A stretch of 64,000 nucleotides of DNA from positions 2,566,001 to 2,630,000 of the forward strand of contig NZ_CP029193.1 in the NCBI RefSeq assembly GCF_008642355.1, read 5' to 3'. This stretch comes from Streptomyces venezuelae (GTDB lineage: Bacteria; Actinomycetota; Actinomycetes; Streptomycetales; Streptomycetaceae). A program made the translations under genes and the position numbers. This document shows positions 41,847 through 52,569 of this stretch, in pieces; position 1 is the stretch's first letter; each line of letters starts with the position of its first letter. The notes beneath the pieces are model-generated. The model ran no database searches. It was not told the DNA's origin and saw nothing but the letters and a program-made list of their open reading frames with translations.

Positions 41847-43057
41847 GGCCGTACGAGACCCTGGAGATCGGCGAAGCGCCGGTCACCGATGCCGTTGACC
41901 TCGCGGAGCTCCTCGACCGAGCGGAAACCGCCGTGCTGAGCGCGGTAGTCGAGGATGTGCTGCGCCAATACGGGGCCTACTCCGGGGAGTTCGTCGAGCT
42001 GCTCCGCGGTCGCCGTGTTCAGGCCGATGGGACCGGCGGCTCCTGTCCCGGCGGCACCCGATCCGGCCGCACCCGGACCGGCCGCACCTGGTCCGGTCGT
42101 CCCCGACCCGCCGGAACCCGGTCCAGCCGACCCGGCCCCCACGCCACTCGTCCCGCCCACCACCACCTGCTCACCGTCCACCAGGAACCGCGCCCGATTG
42201 AGGTCGCCCGTCTTCGTGCCCGGACTGACCCCGCCGGCGGCCCGCAGCGCGTCCGCCACCCGGGATCCGGCGGGCAGCCGATGAACGCCCGGCTTGCGGA
42301 CCTTCCCGCTGACGTCCACCACGATCACGCCCGCGGCACCGGCGTCTCCCGCAGCCGCCCCCGCACCCGCCGACGTCCTCCCCGCCTGCACCGCAGGTCC
42401 CGGCGACGGAGCGGGCTGCGCGCCCCGCTCGGCGTCAGCCCCCGCCTCACGGACCACGTCCGGTGGCCGTACCGGCTGGGCCCGTCCCGTCCAGAAATGC
42501 TGGGCGGCGAAGACCGCGGCGACCCCGAGGACCAGGACGAGCGCCACCACGGCTCGTCGTTCGAGCCCGCACCTCGCCTGCACCCACATCGGCAGCCGCT
42601 CCCGCACGGCAAGCCCCAGCCGCTCCTTCCGCGAGGTCCCCGCCTGCGCGCCCTCCCCCTCACACGAGGCCACTACTTCACACGAGGCCGCTACTTCTAC
42701 CGGCGCCTCTTCCTTCGTGCCCCAGCTCCCGCCCACCAGCGCCGCATCCGGACCCGCCACCTCCAGCCTCGGCGAGGGTGAGGGCGAGGGCGGGTGCTGC
42801 GGGGAGGGCGAGGGCAGAGGCACCGCAGGCCAAGGCGGTGGCTGTGGTTCCGCGAACAGGCTCTCCGCCCGCCGCCTGACCGCATCGCCCGACGCACGTC
42901 GGCGCCGGGCCCGCCCGCGAGCGTGCCGCGTACCGGCGCGGCCATCAAGTGCACGCCCGCCCGCCGCGCGCCCGTCCGCCGCACGCCCGTCGGACCCCGG
43001 GCCACGCCCAGGCCCGCTCGTCGCGGAAACTGTCCGGGAAACTGATCGAGTCGTCAT
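41843..43057 (-). CDS. comEA: ComEA family helix-hairpin-helix DNA-binding protein
   Basis: 404 residues, much longer than typical ComEA. A cytosolic N-terminal region of low complexity (RAADGRAAGGRALDGRAGTR, PLPSPSPQHPPSPSPSP) is followed by one transmembrane helix (RRAVVALVLVLGVAAVFAAQ, about 170-190), an SLBB domain (VDVSGKVRKPGVHRLPAGSR), a Gly/Ala/Pro linker of GAAGxG repeats, and the C-terminal double HhH (LNTATAEQLDELPGVGPVLA, FRSVEELREVNGIGDRRFAD). Orientation implies DNA binding outside the membrane. The ATG at 43055-43057 is the first; a GTG 10 codons upstream is possible. Confidence 0.9.
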   Translation of the reverse strand: MTTRSVSRTVSATSGPGRGPGSDGRAADGRAAGGRALDGRAGTRHARGRARRRRASGDAVRRRAESLFAEPQPPPWPAVPLPSPSPQHPPSPSPSPRLEVAGPDAALVGGSWGTKEEAPVEVAASCEVVASCEGEGAQAGTSRKERLGLAVRERLPMWVQARCGLERRAVVALVLVLGVAAVFAAQHFWTGRAQPVRPPDVVREAGADAERGAQPAPSPGPAVQAGRTSAGAGAAAGDAGAAGVIVVDVSGKVRKPGVHRLPAGSRVADALRAAGGVSPGTKTGDLNRARFLVDGEQVVVGGTSGVGAGSAGPGSGGSGTTGPGAAGPGAAGSGAAGTGAAGPIGLNTATAEQLDELPGVGPVLAQHILDYRAQHGGFRSVEELREVNGIGDRRFADLQGLVRP

Positions 43058-43126
43058 GCCGACGACGCTACGGACCGCCCGCACCACGTGTTGATCTTGC
43101 TCAAATTCCGTGGACTACCCGGCAGT

Positions 43127-43135
43127 TGTGGATAA
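43127..43135 (-). promoter_or_regulatory. Perfect DnaA box
   Basis: TTATCCACA on the minus strand (followed by A), upstream of comEA and 22 bases from a tandem-repeat block. It matches the consensus DnaA site exactly; no second clear copy lies nearby. Confidence 0.5.
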
Positions 43136-43156
43136 CTCCGCCACCCATACGTGGGA

Positions 43157-43220
43157 CTGACACGACAGCGGTCTGACGCGACAGGGGTCTGACGTGACAG
43201 GGGTCTGACACGACAGCGGG
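43157..43220. repeat. Four 16-base tandem repeats upstream of comEA
   Basis: Units at 43157, 43173, 43189 and 43205 of the form CTGAC(A/G)(C/T)GACAG(C/G)GG(T/G). Units 1 and 4 are nearly identical, as are units 2 and 3. They end 8 bases before the stop codon of the DegV gene, in the 170-base degV-comEA gap. Confidence 0.9.
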
Positions 43221-43227
43221 CCCCACC

Positions 43228-44073
43228 TCAACGAGGCGAGACCACAGCCCCCAGCAGTCCCGGCCCCGTGTGCGCCCCGATCACCGCTCCGACCTCGCTC
43301 ACGTGCAGTTCACCGAGGTCCGGCACCTGCTCCCTGAGCCGCTCGGCAAGCGTCGACGCCCGGTCCGGGGCCGCCAGGTGGTGCACCGCGACGTCGACCC
43401 GGCCGGAACCGGCGCGCTCGACCACGATCTCCTCGAGACGGGCGATCGCCTTCGACGCCGTCCGTACCTTCTCCAGCATGTCGATGCGGCCGCCGTCCAG
43501 CTTCAGCAGCGGCTTGACGGCGAGCGCGGAGCCGAAGAGCGCCTGAGCCGCGCCAATGCGGCCGCCCCTGCGGAGATAGTCCAGCGTGTCGACGTAGAAG
43601 AACGCGGACGTTCCCGCCGCCCGCTTCTCGGCGGCGGCCACCGCCTCCTCCGCCGAGTCGCCGGCCTCCGCGGCCTGGGCCGCCGCGAGGGCGCAGAAGC
43701 CGAGCGCCATCGCCACCATGCCGGTGTCCACCACCCGCACCGGCACCGGCGACTCCTTCGCGGCGAGGACCGCGGCGTCGTACGTGCCGGAGAACTCGGC
43801 GGACAGGTGGAGCGAGACGATGTCGGTCGCGCCCGTCTCGGCGATCCTGCGGTAAGTGTCCGCGAAGACTTGAGGGCTGGGCCGGGACGTGGTCACCGAC
43901 TTGCGTTTCTGCAGGGCCAGGGCGAGGGAGCGGGCCGAGATCTCGGTGCCCTCCTCCAGCGCCTGGTCCCCCAGGACCACGGTCAGCGGCACCGCGGTGA
44001 TGTTGTGCCGCTCCATCGTCTCCTGCGGCAGGTAGGCCGTTGAATCCGTGACGATCGCGACATGGCGGGACAT
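43228..44073 (-). CDS. DegV family fatty-acid-binding protein
   Basis: 281 residues. HVAIVTDSTAYLPQETMERH is the DegV N-terminal strand with lipid-contacting Ser/Thr. VTTSRPSPQVFADTYRRIAE, IVSLHLSAEFSGTYDAAVLA, VVDTGMVAMALGF and DTLDYLRRGGRIGAAQALFG with KPLLKLDGGRI follow. Members bind fatty acids (FakB role) for delivery to a kinase. ATG at 44071-44073; longer frame upstream is not supported. Lies upstream of comEA-comEC on the same strand. Confidence 0.93.
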   Translation of the reverse strand: MSRHVAIVTDSTAYLPQETMERHNITAVPLTVVLGDQALEEGTEISARSLALALQKRKSVTTSRPSPQVFADTYRRIAETGATDIVSLHLSAEFSGTYDAAVLAAKESPVPVRVVDTGMVAMALGFCALAAAQAAEAGDSAEEAVAAAEKRAAGTSAFFYVDTLDYLRRGGRIGAAQALFGSALAVKPLLKLDGGRIDMLEKVRTASKAIARLEEIVVERAGSGRVDVAVHHLAAPDRASTLAERLREQVPDLGELHVSEVGAVIGAHTGPGLLGAVVSPR

Positions 44074-44150
44074 GAGCTGGAGGTTACCTGTCTGCGCCGT
44101 CGGGTGGCAGTCCGGGCCCTCCCCGCCCCGGTGCTCCGGCGCCGGGCGGA

Positions 44151-44903
44151 TCAGGTCGTGCTCTCGGGCTTGGCCTTCTTCTCCCACGGATACGTCACCC
44201 GCGCGCCGGGCGGAGTGATCGCGGGCCGCGTCGGCTCCTGGGCCGCCCGACGGGCCGCCCCGGGCTCTTCCGGCGAGGGCTCGGGCGAGGGCTCGAACGA
44301 AGGGCCGGACGCGGGGTCGGGCCAGGCGGCCGGGGCCGCGGCCCGGTCGGGCGCCGGCTCCGTCGTCCAGTGCCGCAGGGCACCCGCCTCCATGTCGATC
44401 TGTGTGCTCAGCGAGTCCAGGTCGTCGTCGGCGAATCGCCGGGCCCGGTCGCGCGCCGACCACCGCAGGGAGTCGGCGGCCTTCGTGATCTGTTCCGTGC
44501 GCTCCCGCAGCGCGGGAAGCCGTTCGGTCAGGGCCGCCTTGTCCGGGTCGCGCTCAAGGCGACGCAGCTCGTCGTCCAGCTCGTGTCCGTGGACGCTGAG
44601 CCGTTCGAACAGTTGCAGGGTCTCCTTCAGCGAGGCGTCGTCGGGGGCCCCCGCCTGGAGGACGTCCTGCGTGGCCCGCATGGAAGTGCGCAAGGAGAGT
44701 CGCAGCTGCGCCAGTTCCCCGGCGCTGCCGGTCTGCGCGAAGCTCTTCGCCCGCAGTGTGGTGTCCTCCACGGTCCGGCGGGCCTCCGTGATGGTGCGGT
44801 CCACGCCTCGCTTGGCCGCCTTGACGACCTTCACCGTCGCGTAGATGCCCACCACCAGGAACAGCACGAACAGCAGCGCCACGATCGCGCCCACGGCTTC
44901 CAT
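44151..44903 (-). CDS. Conserved membrane-anchored coiled-coil protein
   Basis: 250 residues. One N-terminal membrane helix (VGAIVALLFVLFLVVGIYAT), a basic stop-transfer (KVVKAAKRGVDRT), then long charged helices (about 35-165; RLSLRTSMRATQDVLQAG, ELDDELRRLERDPDKAALTE, LRERTEQITKAADSLRWSAR) and a Pro/Glu-rich tail (FEPSPEPSPEEPG). The cytosolic helical part would suit a scaffold role. A conserved Streptomyces gene between leuS and degV; function unknown. Confidence 0.8.
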   Translation of the reverse strand: MEAVGAIVALLFVLFLVVGIYATVKVVKAAKRGVDRTITEARRTVEDTTLRAKSFAQTGSAGELAQLRLSLRTSMRATQDVLQAGAPDDASLKETLQLFERLSVHGHELDDELRRLERDPDKAALTERLPALRERTEQITKAADSLRWSARDRARRFADDDLDSLSTQIDMEAGALRHWTTEPAPDRAAAPAAWPDPASGPSFEPSPEPSPEEPGAARRAAQEPTRPAITPPGARVTYPWEKKAKPESTT

Positions 44904-45044
44904 GACGCTCCTCTCCGCATCCGGTCGGCTCGGTCCGCTCCATCGACCTCTTCCACCGTAAACGGAGAAGGCAGGCCGGAGGTTCCAGCGGAACCCCCAA
45001 CCTGCCCGTAAGGGAAGACCCCTATACCGCTACGCGCGAACAGT

Positions 45045-45093
45045 CACACGCGAGCCGTCCGGCACACGCGAACCGTCCGGCACACGCGAGCCG

Positions 45094-45098
<5 letters not shown>
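45045..45098. repeat. Three 18-base tandem repeats at the leuS 3' end
   Basis: Units CACACGCGAGCCGTCCGG, CACACGCGAACCGTCCGG and CACACGCGAGCCGTCACG starting at 45045, 45063 and 45081. The last overlaps the leuS stop codon (45094-45096), suggesting the array grew from the end of the gene. Confidence 0.85.
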
Positions 45099-47994
<2,896 letters not shown>

Positions 47995-48045
47995 GATCCT
48001 CAAAGCTCCATCGATCGTCTCTGCCTGCGGAATTGACCGTGCTGG

Positions 48046-48076
48046 TCAAACAAAAATGCCCCTCGCACAGGAGGGG
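48046..48076 (-). terminator. leuS leader intrinsic terminator
   Basis: CCCCTC, 6-base CTGTGC loop, GAGGGG, then CATTTTTGTTTG on the minus strand. A genuine U-tract terminator, uncommon in Streptomyces, placed about 50 bases before the leuS start codon. Confidence 0.85.
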
Positions 48077-48121
48077 ACGCCGCGCCGATTCCGACCGCGA
48101 TTCACCGGCGGTCGGGACTGA

Positions 48122-48160
48122 TCAGCGCGGCCCGCTAAGCAGAAGGCGTACGGCACGCAT
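48122..48160 (-). CDS. leuS leader peptide MRAVRLLLSGPR
   Basis: ATG at 48158-48160, TGA at 48122-48124; 12 residues with three consecutive Leu codons (CTT CTG CTT), two of them CTT, rare in a high-GC genome. No ribosome site is visible. TACCCT 6 bases before the ATG could be a -10 that makes the peptide leaderless. Not a functional protein: its translation is the sensor for charged tRNA-Leu. Confidence 0.72.
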   Translation of the reverse strand: MRAVRLLLSGPR

Positions 48161-48402
48161 GGCGTCAGGGTACCGCAGCGCTCCCGCGGCCCGCGACGAG
48201 CTTCCGCGCCGTCGCCGCGACGGACCGCCGCACTGATGCCACCTTTAGGCGTTGGCCAAGGATTACTCCGCGTACCGCCCACTATCGGGGCAACACCAAG
48301 ATCGCGTCGCGCTTTGATAACAACGCAATAACTCAAACCCCGTACCCACCGGTATGGAGCGACTTAGCATGCGGCGGGACCGAACCACTTCGGAGCCGCC
48401 CC

Positions 48403-49509
48403 ATGAACCCTCTGCACCCGCACCGCAAGAGCCGTTCCCTCCCGCGTTCCGCAGCCCGCTCGCCCGTTCCACGGGTCTTCGGCATCGGCGCTCTGCTCCT
48501 GATACCCCTGCTCGTCTTCGCCGGCGGTGACGCCCTGCGGGCCGCCATCGACTTCACCGCGGGCGTCCTCTCCCTGGTCTCACTGACCGCCGCCGTGGTC
48601 TGGGGCCTGGTGGCCACCGACCGGCTGTTCCTGCACTCACGCCAGCGGCTGCTCGCCCAGGCCGTCCACCGCGCGACCGCCATCGCCTCCGTCGGCTTCC
48701 TGCTGCTGCACGGCACCGTCAAGGTCGCCCTCGACCACGTGTCGCTGTTCGGGGCCCTGATGCCCTTCGGGCTCGGCGTCACGGGCAGCGCCGGACTCAT
48801 CGGCCTCGGCTCGCTCGCCGGCCTCCTGATGGTCGCCACGGCCGTCACCGGCGCCCTCCGCAGCGCCTTCGCCTCACCCGCACGGATCGCGTCGCGCTGG
48901 CGGGCCATGCACATGCTGGCCTACCCCGCCTGGTGCTCGGCGCTGATCCACGGTCTGTACGCGGGCCGCGAGCCGAAGCCCTGGGTGGTCACGCTGTACG
49001 CCCTGTGCCTGGTCGCGGTCGCCGGGGCAGTCGCCCTCCGCGCGGCACCGCGACCGGTCAAGCGGAAGGTCGCCGCCCGCATCCTCTCCCTGCTCGAACC
49101 GGAACGCGCGACCCCGCACCGGGACGAGCCTCCCGCGCGGGACACCCTCTCCACCCCGCTGCCCGGCACGAACGCCCCGACCCCCGCGACGGACCCCGTG
49201 GTCGGCATCTCGGCCGCCTACCGCGCCGTGAGCGTCACCGCGCCCCCGCCGCACCCCACCGTCCCGCCGCCCCGCGCCGAACCCGCGTGCCGCTGGCCCG
49301 CGCCCTCCCCGCCGCCGCCCGCCGAGTCGCCCTACGTCGCGCCCCAGCCGACCTACGACACCGCGCCCCAGCCCGTCTACGACGCCTCGTACGACGCCCC
49401 CCTCGACCCCGCGTACGACCGCGGCCCCGCCACCGAACCGCTGCACCGGCCCTTTCAGGCCCCCAGCTCGGGCGAGCCCTGGAACGCCGCCACCGGAGGC
49501 CACCCGTGA
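48403..49509 (+). CDS. Ferric-reductase-like / cytochrome b-type membrane protein with long cytosolic tail
   Basis: 368 residues. About five membrane helices (residues 25-205): FGIGALLLIPLLVFAGGD, VLSLVSLTAAVVWGLVATD, AIASVGFLLLHGTVKVAL, GLIGLGSLAGLLMVATAVTG, PWVVTLYALCLVAVAGAVAL. Histidines in AVHRAT, LLHGTV, MHMLAY and LIHGLY are spaced as in ferric-reductase/NOX heme-binding helices (two pairs on two helices). The C-terminal 150 residues are disordered, rich in Pro, Tyr and Ala (PQPTYDTAPQPVYDASYDAP). GTGA overlap with the NuoF-like gene indicates a coupled pair. No direct heme proof; the family is inferred from topology and His spacing. Confidence 0.72.
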   Translation: MNPLHPHRKSRSLPRSAARSPVPRVFGIGALLLIPLLVFAGGDALRAAIDFTAGVLSLVSLTAAVVWGLVATDRLFLHSRQRLLAQAVHRATAIASVGFLLLHGTVKVALDHVSLFGALMPFGLGVTGSAGLIGLGSLAGLLMVATAVTGALRSAFASPARIASRWRAMHMLAYPAWCSALIHGLYAGREPKPWVVTLYALCLVAVAGAVALRAAPRPVKRKVAARILSLLEPERATPHRDEPPARDTLSTPLPGTNAPTPATDPVVGISAAYRAVSVTAPPPHPTVPPPRAEPACRWPAPSPPPPAESPYVAPQPTYDTAPQPVYDASYDAPLDPAYDRGPATEPLHRPFQAPSSGEPWNAATGGHP

Positions 49510-51098
49510 ACGCCTCGCTCCCCGACGTCCCCGAAGTCCGCGTCGTCGGTCTGCCCCTGCTCACCTCGGGCTTCGACCTCGTCGAACGCCTCGACCTCGC
49601 CATGCACCTGAAGGTGCACGGCCCGCTGGAACCGATGGCCGGCGAACCGCTCGCCCGCCTCGCCGAACACATCGCCCTGCGGGGCCGCGGCGGCGCGGGC
49701 TTCCCCTTCGCCCGGAAGCTGCGGTCCGTCGCCGACGCGGCGATCCGTCGTGGCGTACGGCCCGTGGTCGTCGTCAACGGCAGCGAGGACGAGCCCGCCT
49801 GCCGCAAGGACACCGTCCTGATCAACCGCGCGCCGCACCTCATCCTCGACGGCGCCCTCCTCGCCGCGGAGGCCCTCGGGGCGCGCACCCTGGTCGTCGG
49901 CTTGACCCGCGACTCGACCGAGGCGTCGATGCGCACCGCGCTGGCCGAGCGCGGACTCGGCAACCGCCGCGGAGCGGCCCTCCGCGCGCGCGTGCAGCGC
50001 AATCCGGTGCGCATGGTCACCGGGGAGTCCTCCGCCCTCGTCCGCTCGGCGGACGGCGGTCCCCCGCTGCCGCCGGGCCGCAAGGTGCGGACGTCCGACT
50101 CCGGAGTGGGCGGCGCCCCCACCCTGCTCTCCAACGCGGAGACCTTCGCCCAGCTCGCCGTCGCAGCGAGGACCGGCGCCGACCGCTACTGCCGCACCGG
50201 CCTGCGCGACGAACCGGGCACCGTCCTGCTGACCCTCTCCGGAGCGGTCGCACGGCCGATGGTCGTCGAGGTCCCCACCGGAGTGCCCCTCCAGTACGTC
50301 CTGCAGCTGGCCGGCGCACCGGCGCTTCCCCAGGGCGTGCTGACGGGCGGCTATCACGGCAGGTGGCTCGACGGGGTGACGGCACACGACGCGGTCGTCT
50401 CCCGCGCCTCCCTGGACGCGTGCGGGGGCGCGCTCGGCGCGGGCGCGATCCTGCCGATCGGCGAGGGCACATGCCCGCTCGGCGAGTCGTTGCGGGTCGC
50501 GCACTGGCTGGCCGCCGAGAGCAGCGGGCAGTGCGGTCCCTGCTACCTCGGCCTGCCCGCGGCGGCCCGCGGCCTCTCCGACGTCCTTCAGGGCGGCGGA
50601 CCGACCGCTCTCGAGGCGCTGCGCGAGGTGACACGGGCCGTGAAGCGGCGCGGCGCGTGCAAGCACCCGGACGGTTCGGCGGCCTTCCTGGAGTCGTCGA
50701 TCTCGGCGTTCACGGACGACCTCGCCGCGCACGTCCTGGGCGGCGGATGCGGCCGCCCCGTCGAGGGCGTCCTCCCCCTCCAGGAGGACACGCCGCCGGC
50801 AGAGGCTCCCAGTGGGCGCACCCTGGCCGTCGACTGGACGCTCTGCCAGGGACACGGTCTCTGCGCGGACATCGTCCCGGAGCTGATCCAGCTGGGCCCC
50901 GACGGCTTCCCGTCGGTGGCGGAAGCATCCGTACCGCGCTACTCCGAAGCACGCGCCACCCGCGCCGTGCGGCGCTGCCCCGCGCTGGCCCTGCGCATCG
51001 AGGAGGCACCGAAGGAGACCTCTCCGTCCCGCACGGCGTTGCCCGCCGCGCTCCCGGCGGGCCGGAGCCGCCGCGCGCTCGGCAGCGGAAGGCAGTGA
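49506..51098 (+). CDS. NuoF-like NADH-binding protein fused to a C-terminal ferredoxin
   Basis: 530 residues. NuoF-type FMN/NADH domain: GRGGAGFPFARKLRSVADAA, VVVNGSEDEPACRKDTVLIN and RAPHLILDGALLAAEALGAR. An SLBB region follows (RPMVVEVPTGVPLQYVLQLA). The iron-sulfur motif reads ESSGQCGPCYLG, then RRGACKHPDG; canonical NuoF has ESCGxCxPC, so the first Cys ligand is Ser. The C-terminal 60-70 residues form a ferredoxin with CQGHGLC and RRCPALAL, the three-Cys 3Fe-4S pattern. The start GTG 49506 overlaps the membrane protein stop. Predicted role: passing NAD(P)H electrons to the membrane partner. Confidence 0.8.
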   Translation: MNASLPDVPEVRVVGLPLLTSGFDLVERLDLAMHLKVHGPLEPMAGEPLARLAEHIALRGRGGAGFPFARKLRSVADAAIRRGVRPVVVVNGSEDEPACRKDTVLINRAPHLILDGALLAAEALGARTLVVGLTRDSTEASMRTALAERGLGNRRGAALRARVQRNPVRMVTGESSALVRSADGGPPLPPGRKVRTSDSGVGGAPTLLSNAETFAQLAVAARTGADRYCRTGLRDEPGTVLLTLSGAVARPMVVEVPTGVPLQYVLQLAGAPALPQGVLTGGYHGRWLDGVTAHDAVVSRASLDACGGALGAGAILPIGEGTCPLGESLRVAHWLAAESSGQCGPCYLGLPAAARGLSDVLQGGGPTALEALREVTRAVKRRGACKHPDGSAAFLESSISAFTDDLAAHVLGGGCGRPVEGVLPLQEDTPPAEAPSGRTLAVDWTLCQGHGLCADIVPELIQLGPDGFPSVAEASVPRYSEARATRAVRRCPALALRIEEAPKETSPSRTALPAALPAGRSRRALGSGRQ

Positions 51099-51124
51099 GG
51101 AGACAGCAGCTGCCGGACACGAAA

Positions 51125-51155
51125 GAGCGGGCCACCCGATTCGGGTGGCCCGCTC
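51125..51155 (-). terminator. Terminator of tRNA-Ala copy 1
   Basis: 14-base arms GAGCGGGCCACCCG and CGGGTGGCCCGCTC with a 3-base loop, followed on the minus strand by TTTCG; 9 bases beyond the tRNA 3' end. It can also stop plus-strand transcription from the NuoF-like gene (stop 51098). Confidence 0.85.
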
Positions 51156-51163
51156 ATATCCTG

Positions 51164-51236
51164 TGGAGCTAAGGAGAATTGAACTCCTGACCTCCTGCAT
51201 GCCATGCAGGCGCTCTACCAACTGAGCTATAGCCCC
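51164..51236 (-). tRNA. tRNA-Ala (anticodon GGC), copy 1
   Basis: 73 bases on the minus strand: acceptor GGGGCTA/TAGCTCC with the G3:U70 pair that identifies alanine tRNAs, D-arm GCTC-GAGC, anticodon arm CCTGC-ATGGCAT-GCAGG (anticodon GGC, codon GCC), T-arm AGGAG-TTCAATT-CTCCT, discriminator A. CCA is not encoded. Identical to the copy at 53097-53169. Confidence 0.97.
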
Positions 51237-51272
51237 TTGCTTGTCCGCCCGGTTTCCCCGGCGGCTCCGCCA

Positions 51273-51303
51273 ACATTACACGGTCATACCCGTGCTCCAC
51301 CAA
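51273..51303 (-). promoter_or_regulatory. Candidate promoter of tRNA-Ala copy 1
   Basis: Minus-strand -35 TTGGTG (51298-51303), 19-base spacer, -10 TAATGT (51273-51278), about 37 bases before the tRNA 5' end. Moderate match. Confidence 0.45.
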
Positions 51304-51357
51304 ATCGTTTCCGGTCTGGGCCGGTGTGGGCGGATACGGGCGGTACTGTCAGCCTTC

Positions 51358-52569
51358 GTGACCGTGCTCGCGCTCCCCGCCGCCCGCCGCCGCGTACCCC
51401 TGGCCGCCGGGGCCTGCCTGCTCTCCTTCACGGCCTTCTGGCTCGCCCAGCGCGCCGCCGACGTCTCGATGATCGACCTGATGGTCTACCGGGCCGAGGG
51501 CGAGACCGTGCGCGCGGGCGGCGACCTCTACGCGCTGCGCACCACCGAGGCCCATCTGCCCACCACCTACCCGCCGTTCGCGGCGCTCCTCTTCACCCCG
51601 CTGACCCTGCTGGACACGGCGGCCATGCGCGCCCTCGCGACGCTGGGCAACCTGGCGCTCCTGGTCGCCTTCGTGCACCTGTCCCTGCGGCTGGTCGACG
51701 AACGGCACGCGCGCGTGGAGAGCGTTCTGTGGGCGTCCGCCCTCGCCGTGTGGTGCGAGCCGGTGTGGACGACGCTGCGCTACGGACAGGTCAACCTGCT
51801 GCTCGCCGTCCTCGTCCTGTGGGACCTGACCCGGCGCACCGGTCACCGCTGGGCGGGTGTGGGCATCGGTGTCGCCGCGGCGGTCAAGCTCACGCCCGCG
51901 CTCTTCGCGGCCCTCCTGCTGCTCACCGGGACCGCCGAGGCGGTGCGGCGCGGGCCGTGGCGGCCCGCCGTGCGGCACGCGTGCGTGGCGGCCGTCTCGT
52001 TCGCCGGGGCGACACTGCTCGGGGCAGCCGTCCTGCCGTACGACTCATGGCGGTTCTGGACCCGGATGGTCTTCGAGGCGGGCCGTGTCGGGCTTGCGGA
52101 GGACACCGCGAACCAGTCGCTGCGCGGCGTCCTGGCGCGGCTCCTGCACACCGGGGAGCCCGGCACCGCCTGGGTCCTGACGGCCGCCGTGACCGGCGCG
52201 TGGGGCCTCGCTGTGGCGGTGGCCGCCGCGCTGCGCGGAGAGCGGGCCCGGTCGGTGCTCTGCTGCGCCGCGACGGCGCTTCTGGTGAGCCCGGTGTCGT
52301 GGTCGCACCACTGGGTGTGGTGCGTGCCGATGGCGCTGCTCCTGTGGGCGGAGGCGGAGCGGTGGGGCGGTCGGCCACGGTGGGCGGCGGCCGGGGCCGT
52401 GTGCCTGGTCTTCTGCTCGTACGCCCTGTGGTGGGTGCCCCACGGCGTGGGGCGGCTCGAACTCGACCAGAACTATGGCCAGATGACGCTGTCCGCCCTC
52501 TACGCAGTGACCGCTTCTACGTTCCTGTGGGTCGCCGTCACGCGGTGGCGAACGAGTAGAACCGCTTGA
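51358..52569 (+). CDS. GT87 family (DUF2029) membrane mannosyltransferase
   Basis: 403 residues from the GTG at 51358; starts at 51292 (GTG) or further upstream are possible. Polytopic GT-C-type enzyme with about ten helices. Typical motifs: the first luminal loop VSMIDLMVYRAEGETVRAGG (catalytic Asp region), THLPTTYPPFAALLFTPLTL-like segment, TLRYGQVNLLLAVLVLWDL, and LLVSPVSWSHHWVW. GT87 proteins use polyprenol-phosphate-mannose to extend lipomannan or related glycans. The gene lies between the tRNA-Ala copies; its 3' end overlaps a convergent small gene by 32 bases. Start uncertain. Confidence 0.85.
   Translation: MTVLALPAARRRVPLAAGACLLSFTAFWLAQRAADVSMIDLMVYRAEGETVRAGGDLYALRTTEAHLPTTYPPFAALLFTPLTLLDTAAMRALATLGNLALLVAFVHLSLRLVDERHARVESVLWASALAVWCEPVWTTLRYGQVNLLLAVLVLWDLTRRTGHRWAGVGIGVAAAVKLTPALFAALLLLTGTAEAVRRGPWRPAVRHACVAAVSFAGATLLGAAVLPYDSWRFWTRMVFEAGRVGLAEDTANQSLRGVLARLLHTGEPGTAWVLTAAVTGAWGLAVAVAAALRGERARSVLCCAATALLVSPVSWSHHWVWCVPMALLLWAEAERWGGRPRWAAAGAVCLVFCSYALWWVPHGVGRLELDQNYGQMTLSALYAVTASTFLWVAVTRWRTSRTA

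Larger units (their letters stand above)
48046..48160 (-). promoter_or_regulatory. leuS attenuator leader
   Basis: Minus-strand leader containing a 12-residue leader peptide (48122-48160), hairpin CCGACCGC/GCGGTCGG (48091-48115), and a U-tailed terminator (48059-48076). GCCGCGC at 48125-48131 is exactly complementary to GCGCGGC at 48079-48085; extending this with GGG:CCC would occupy the 5' arm of the terminator. This gives mutually exclusive antiterminator and terminator folds, the layout of ribosome-mediated attenuation. Classical attenuators upstream of leuS in some Streptomyces have, as I recall, been predicted computationally. Confidence 0.75.

Noticed and set aside
39145..41886. 913-codon minus-strand frame overlapping comEC
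   Set aside because: Product is Gly/Arg/Ala repetitive, whereas comEC has ComEC and MBL motifs in the other frame.
43127..43135. Replication origin suggested by the DnaA box
   Set aside because: Only one clear box, no cluster, no dnaA/dnaN genes and no AT-rich unwinding region; retained only as a possible regulatory site.
44074..44463. N-terminal extension of the DegV gene
   Set aside because: The extension overlaps the neighbouring membrane protein gene in another frame, whereas the DegV fold begins at MSRHVAIVTD.
48004..48160. T-box riboswitch for leuS
   Set aside because: No stem I specifier loop or T-box consensus (TGG-containing antiterminator bulge) is visible; the leader-peptide attenuator explains the structure better.
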